From assembly GCA_034670405.1 (NCBI GenBank), contig JAXDDX010000060.1:2300001-2364000 (forward strand): 64,000 nt of DNA, in the 5' to 3' direction. The notes under the pieces were generated by a model. The model worked only from the letters and a program-made list of their open reading frames with translations, had not been told where the DNA came from and did not search any database. Numbering within the stretch: position 1 is the first letter of the stretch; the number at the start of each line of letters is the position of its first letter. Shown piece after piece: positions 62,492-64,000 of the stretch. This DNA is from Hoplostethus atlanticus. Taxonomy: Eukaryota; Chordata; Actinopteri; Trachichthyiformes; Trachichthyidae. Position numbers and translations under genes: made by a program.

Positions 62492-62504
62492 CACTCTCTC
62501 TCTC

Positions 62505-62541
<37 letters not shown>
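62492..62541. repeat. (CT)n microsatellite
   Basis: A CT run with one CCCC interruption, part of a larger CT-rich stretch from about 62360. Arg-Glu reading frames on the minus strand are artefacts of it. Confidence 0.95.
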
Positions 62542-62542
<1 letters not shown>

Positions 62543-63594
62543 ACACACACACACACTTTCCCCTCTTTCTCTCTTCCTGTCAAGGTATCAGAAAGAGGCC
62601 CATTTCCTCCTCAGTACTGCTGAGAGAGACAAGGGTGGGCGGAGGCCGAGTCGTTCAAACAGACACGGAGAGGAGAGGTAGCCATTAGTGGAAACATCTC
62701 GGGAATAACTGTGTCTCCACAAAGCAGAGGGGTGTCAGTGTTTGAGTTTCCTTTTCGGTGTAATCTCTTTGAGTGGTTTGAGTGCCCCGTCAATTGATAA
62801 GTGACATCTACCAGCCACCCAGGGTAGACTAGCAACCGCATCCGACTGCACAAATGAAATGTTTTTCGAAGCCTGTTGCTTGCGCGATGATGTCATTTCA
62901 CAGTAAAAGCAGAGCAACCGCTGAAAAAGGAGTCACAAACAAAAGCAGTTATGTCATGTGGCGTAGTGGAGCTATGGAAACCCCTAACACAGCTGTCAAT
63001 AGGATGTACTGAAACAATTAAAATAGTGGTGGTACTCTATCTGACATGCACCAATAGATGGAAGACCAACAAACACAATGCAGAACAACAAATGCACATA
63101 TACTGTATACAGCCATCTGGCAGGAGAGAGGGGGAGCGAGTTCAGAGCCGTTCAGAGCAGCTTTGATTGGATCCGTCCTCCATAGCGCCCAGGGTTTAAA
63201 CTTAGTGGGAAAGTCTAGTTCCTGTGGGAGCTACATAGCCTAAACTATATGATTGACTCATACATTTCTCTGCTATAATTGTGTCCTTTAAAAAAGTTGC
63301 CCCACTCGTGGGCAAGTAAATATAGATCTACAAGTAACAATGACTGAGTCTGCACCAGGGTTATTATAGTTAAGAGTTTTTATTCTTATTTGAATTTCAG
63401 TTTATTTTTAGTTCGCTTCCAGTGTGGGTTTAGGTTTTAGTGTAGTTTTAGTTTTGTTTTCAGTTCTAGTTTCAGCATTTTTGGTAGGGGTGGTATTTTT
63501 AAATGGTATAATAATTGAAGTTCAGAGCAGGTATTTTGTATGTTTGCAACAGGTGTTGTGATACAAACAAACGTACACAACGATAATTTTTGTT

Positions 63595-63755
63595 GGCATT
63601 TTGTCTTTATTTGACAGTCAGTAGAGAGAGACAGGAAGGATCAGGTGAAAGAGGAGGGATGACACGCGACACAGGTCCCAGACCGGATTCAAACCCGGGA
63701 CGTCACGGTTATGTGGTTTGCACCTTAGACCACGGAGACACCAAGATGCCCTACT
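63595..63755 (-). mobile_element. tRNA-derived SINE, minus strand
   Basis: On the minus strand the element starts near GGGCATCTTGGTGTC. It has an A-box-like TGGTCTAAGGTGC and a B box GGTTTGAATCC (consensus GGTTCGANTCC), spaced as in RNA polymerase III promoters. After that come CCTCTTTCACCTG-type unrelated sequence and a tail toward 63595. This is a well-known layout in fish genomes. The tRNA portion does not fold as an intact tRNA. Confidence 0.7.
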
Positions 63756-64000
63756 TACATAGATTTTTAAATTACCCTGCACATAAATAGAAAGACAAAC
63801 ACTGAAAACATTTCACATACATTTGTATTTTATTTCAGTTAGTTTTACATGTAGACGAGATGAGTTGTAGTTTGTATCTTTATTTCATTTTACAACAGTA
63901 TTTTCTAACACCTAGTTTTCATCTTAGTTTTAGTTTTAGTTTACTATAATGACCTTGGTCTGCACATGGACAGAGGCGGCCAACAAGCCCTGGAATACAG

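Larger units (their letters stand above)
43836..63590. other. Gene-poor region downstream of myc (second part)
   Basis: No protein-coding gene is supported. It contains the repeats listed separately (45775-45830, 46679-46770, 47137-47397, 51354-51937, 54823-54885, several CA, CT and TG runs, and a G-run). Otherwise the sequence looks unique. A patch at 53090-53230 has clustered ATTA/TAAT and low repeat content and is a candidate conserved noncoding element. Exons of a noncoding RNA could be present but cannot be recognised. Confidence 0.5.

Noticed and set aside
62347-62583. Arg-Glu-rich minus-strand frame
   Set aside because: An artefact of the CT repeats.
63640-63740. Possible tRNA gene on the minus strand
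   Set aside because: Box A and box B are present, but no complete cloverleaf can be drawn; the context is a tRNA-derived SINE.

Overview
The window is nuclear DNA of a vertebrate, most likely a teleost fish. It holds three split protein genes with GT/AG introns, many di- and trinucleotide microsatellites, and fish-type dispersed repeats (tRNA-derived SINE remnants, a TTAA-bordered MITE, a LINE 3' end). The genes match vertebrate OTULIN, ANKH and MYC. Exon models were assembled by eye from splice sites, phase continuity and recalled family sequences; no search was run.

Layout. Positions 703-6896 (+) carry a ten-exon OTULIN-type linear-ubiquitin deubiquitinase. Its C-terminal half is a complete OTU domain with the catalytic Cys, His and Asn and the HOIP-binding PIM motif. 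It is preceded by about 480 extra acidic, low-complexity residues that begin with a lipid-anchor-like N-terminus. Positions 8757-16581 (-) carry a twelve-exon ANKH multipass membrane transporter, tail to tail with otulin; the two 3' ends meet at a palindromic polyadenylation signal near 7.95 kb. The human OTULIN-ANKH pair has the same convergent order. From about 17.1 to 25.2 kb lies an intergenic stretch with a very long TG run and an ACT-triplet array interrupted by two apparent solo LTRs. Positions 25.27-27.98 kb (+) hold a MYC gene: a noncoding exon 1 with short upstream ORFs, then two coding exons (420 residues) with Myc boxes I and II, an acidic tract, a nuclear localisation signal and a bHLH-leucine zipper.

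From 28 to 64 kb I see no convincing protein gene. About 1.2 kb past the myc 3' end, a CpG-rich patch with a CRE palindrome and a good splice donor (29105-29251) resembles the first exon of the MYC-neighbouring long noncoding RNA PVT1, as far as I recall that sequence. The rest looks like a gene desert with scattered repeats, as would fit the regulatory and noncoding region downstream of MYC.

The three genes do not form one pathway. OTULIN removes Met1-linked ubiquitin in innate and cell-death signalling, ANKH exports ATP/citrate and so controls extracellular pyrophosphate and mineralisation, and MYC is a growth-controlling transcription factor. In human, OTULIN-ANKH (5p15) and MYC (8q24) are on different chromosomes, so their linkage here reflects rearrangement in one lineage. 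The most notable observations are the predicted lipid-anchored, dileucine-bearing, extended OTULIN, the (TG)n tract serving as an ANKH 3' splice site, the pvt1-like exon, and a possible in-frame alternative first exon for MYC.
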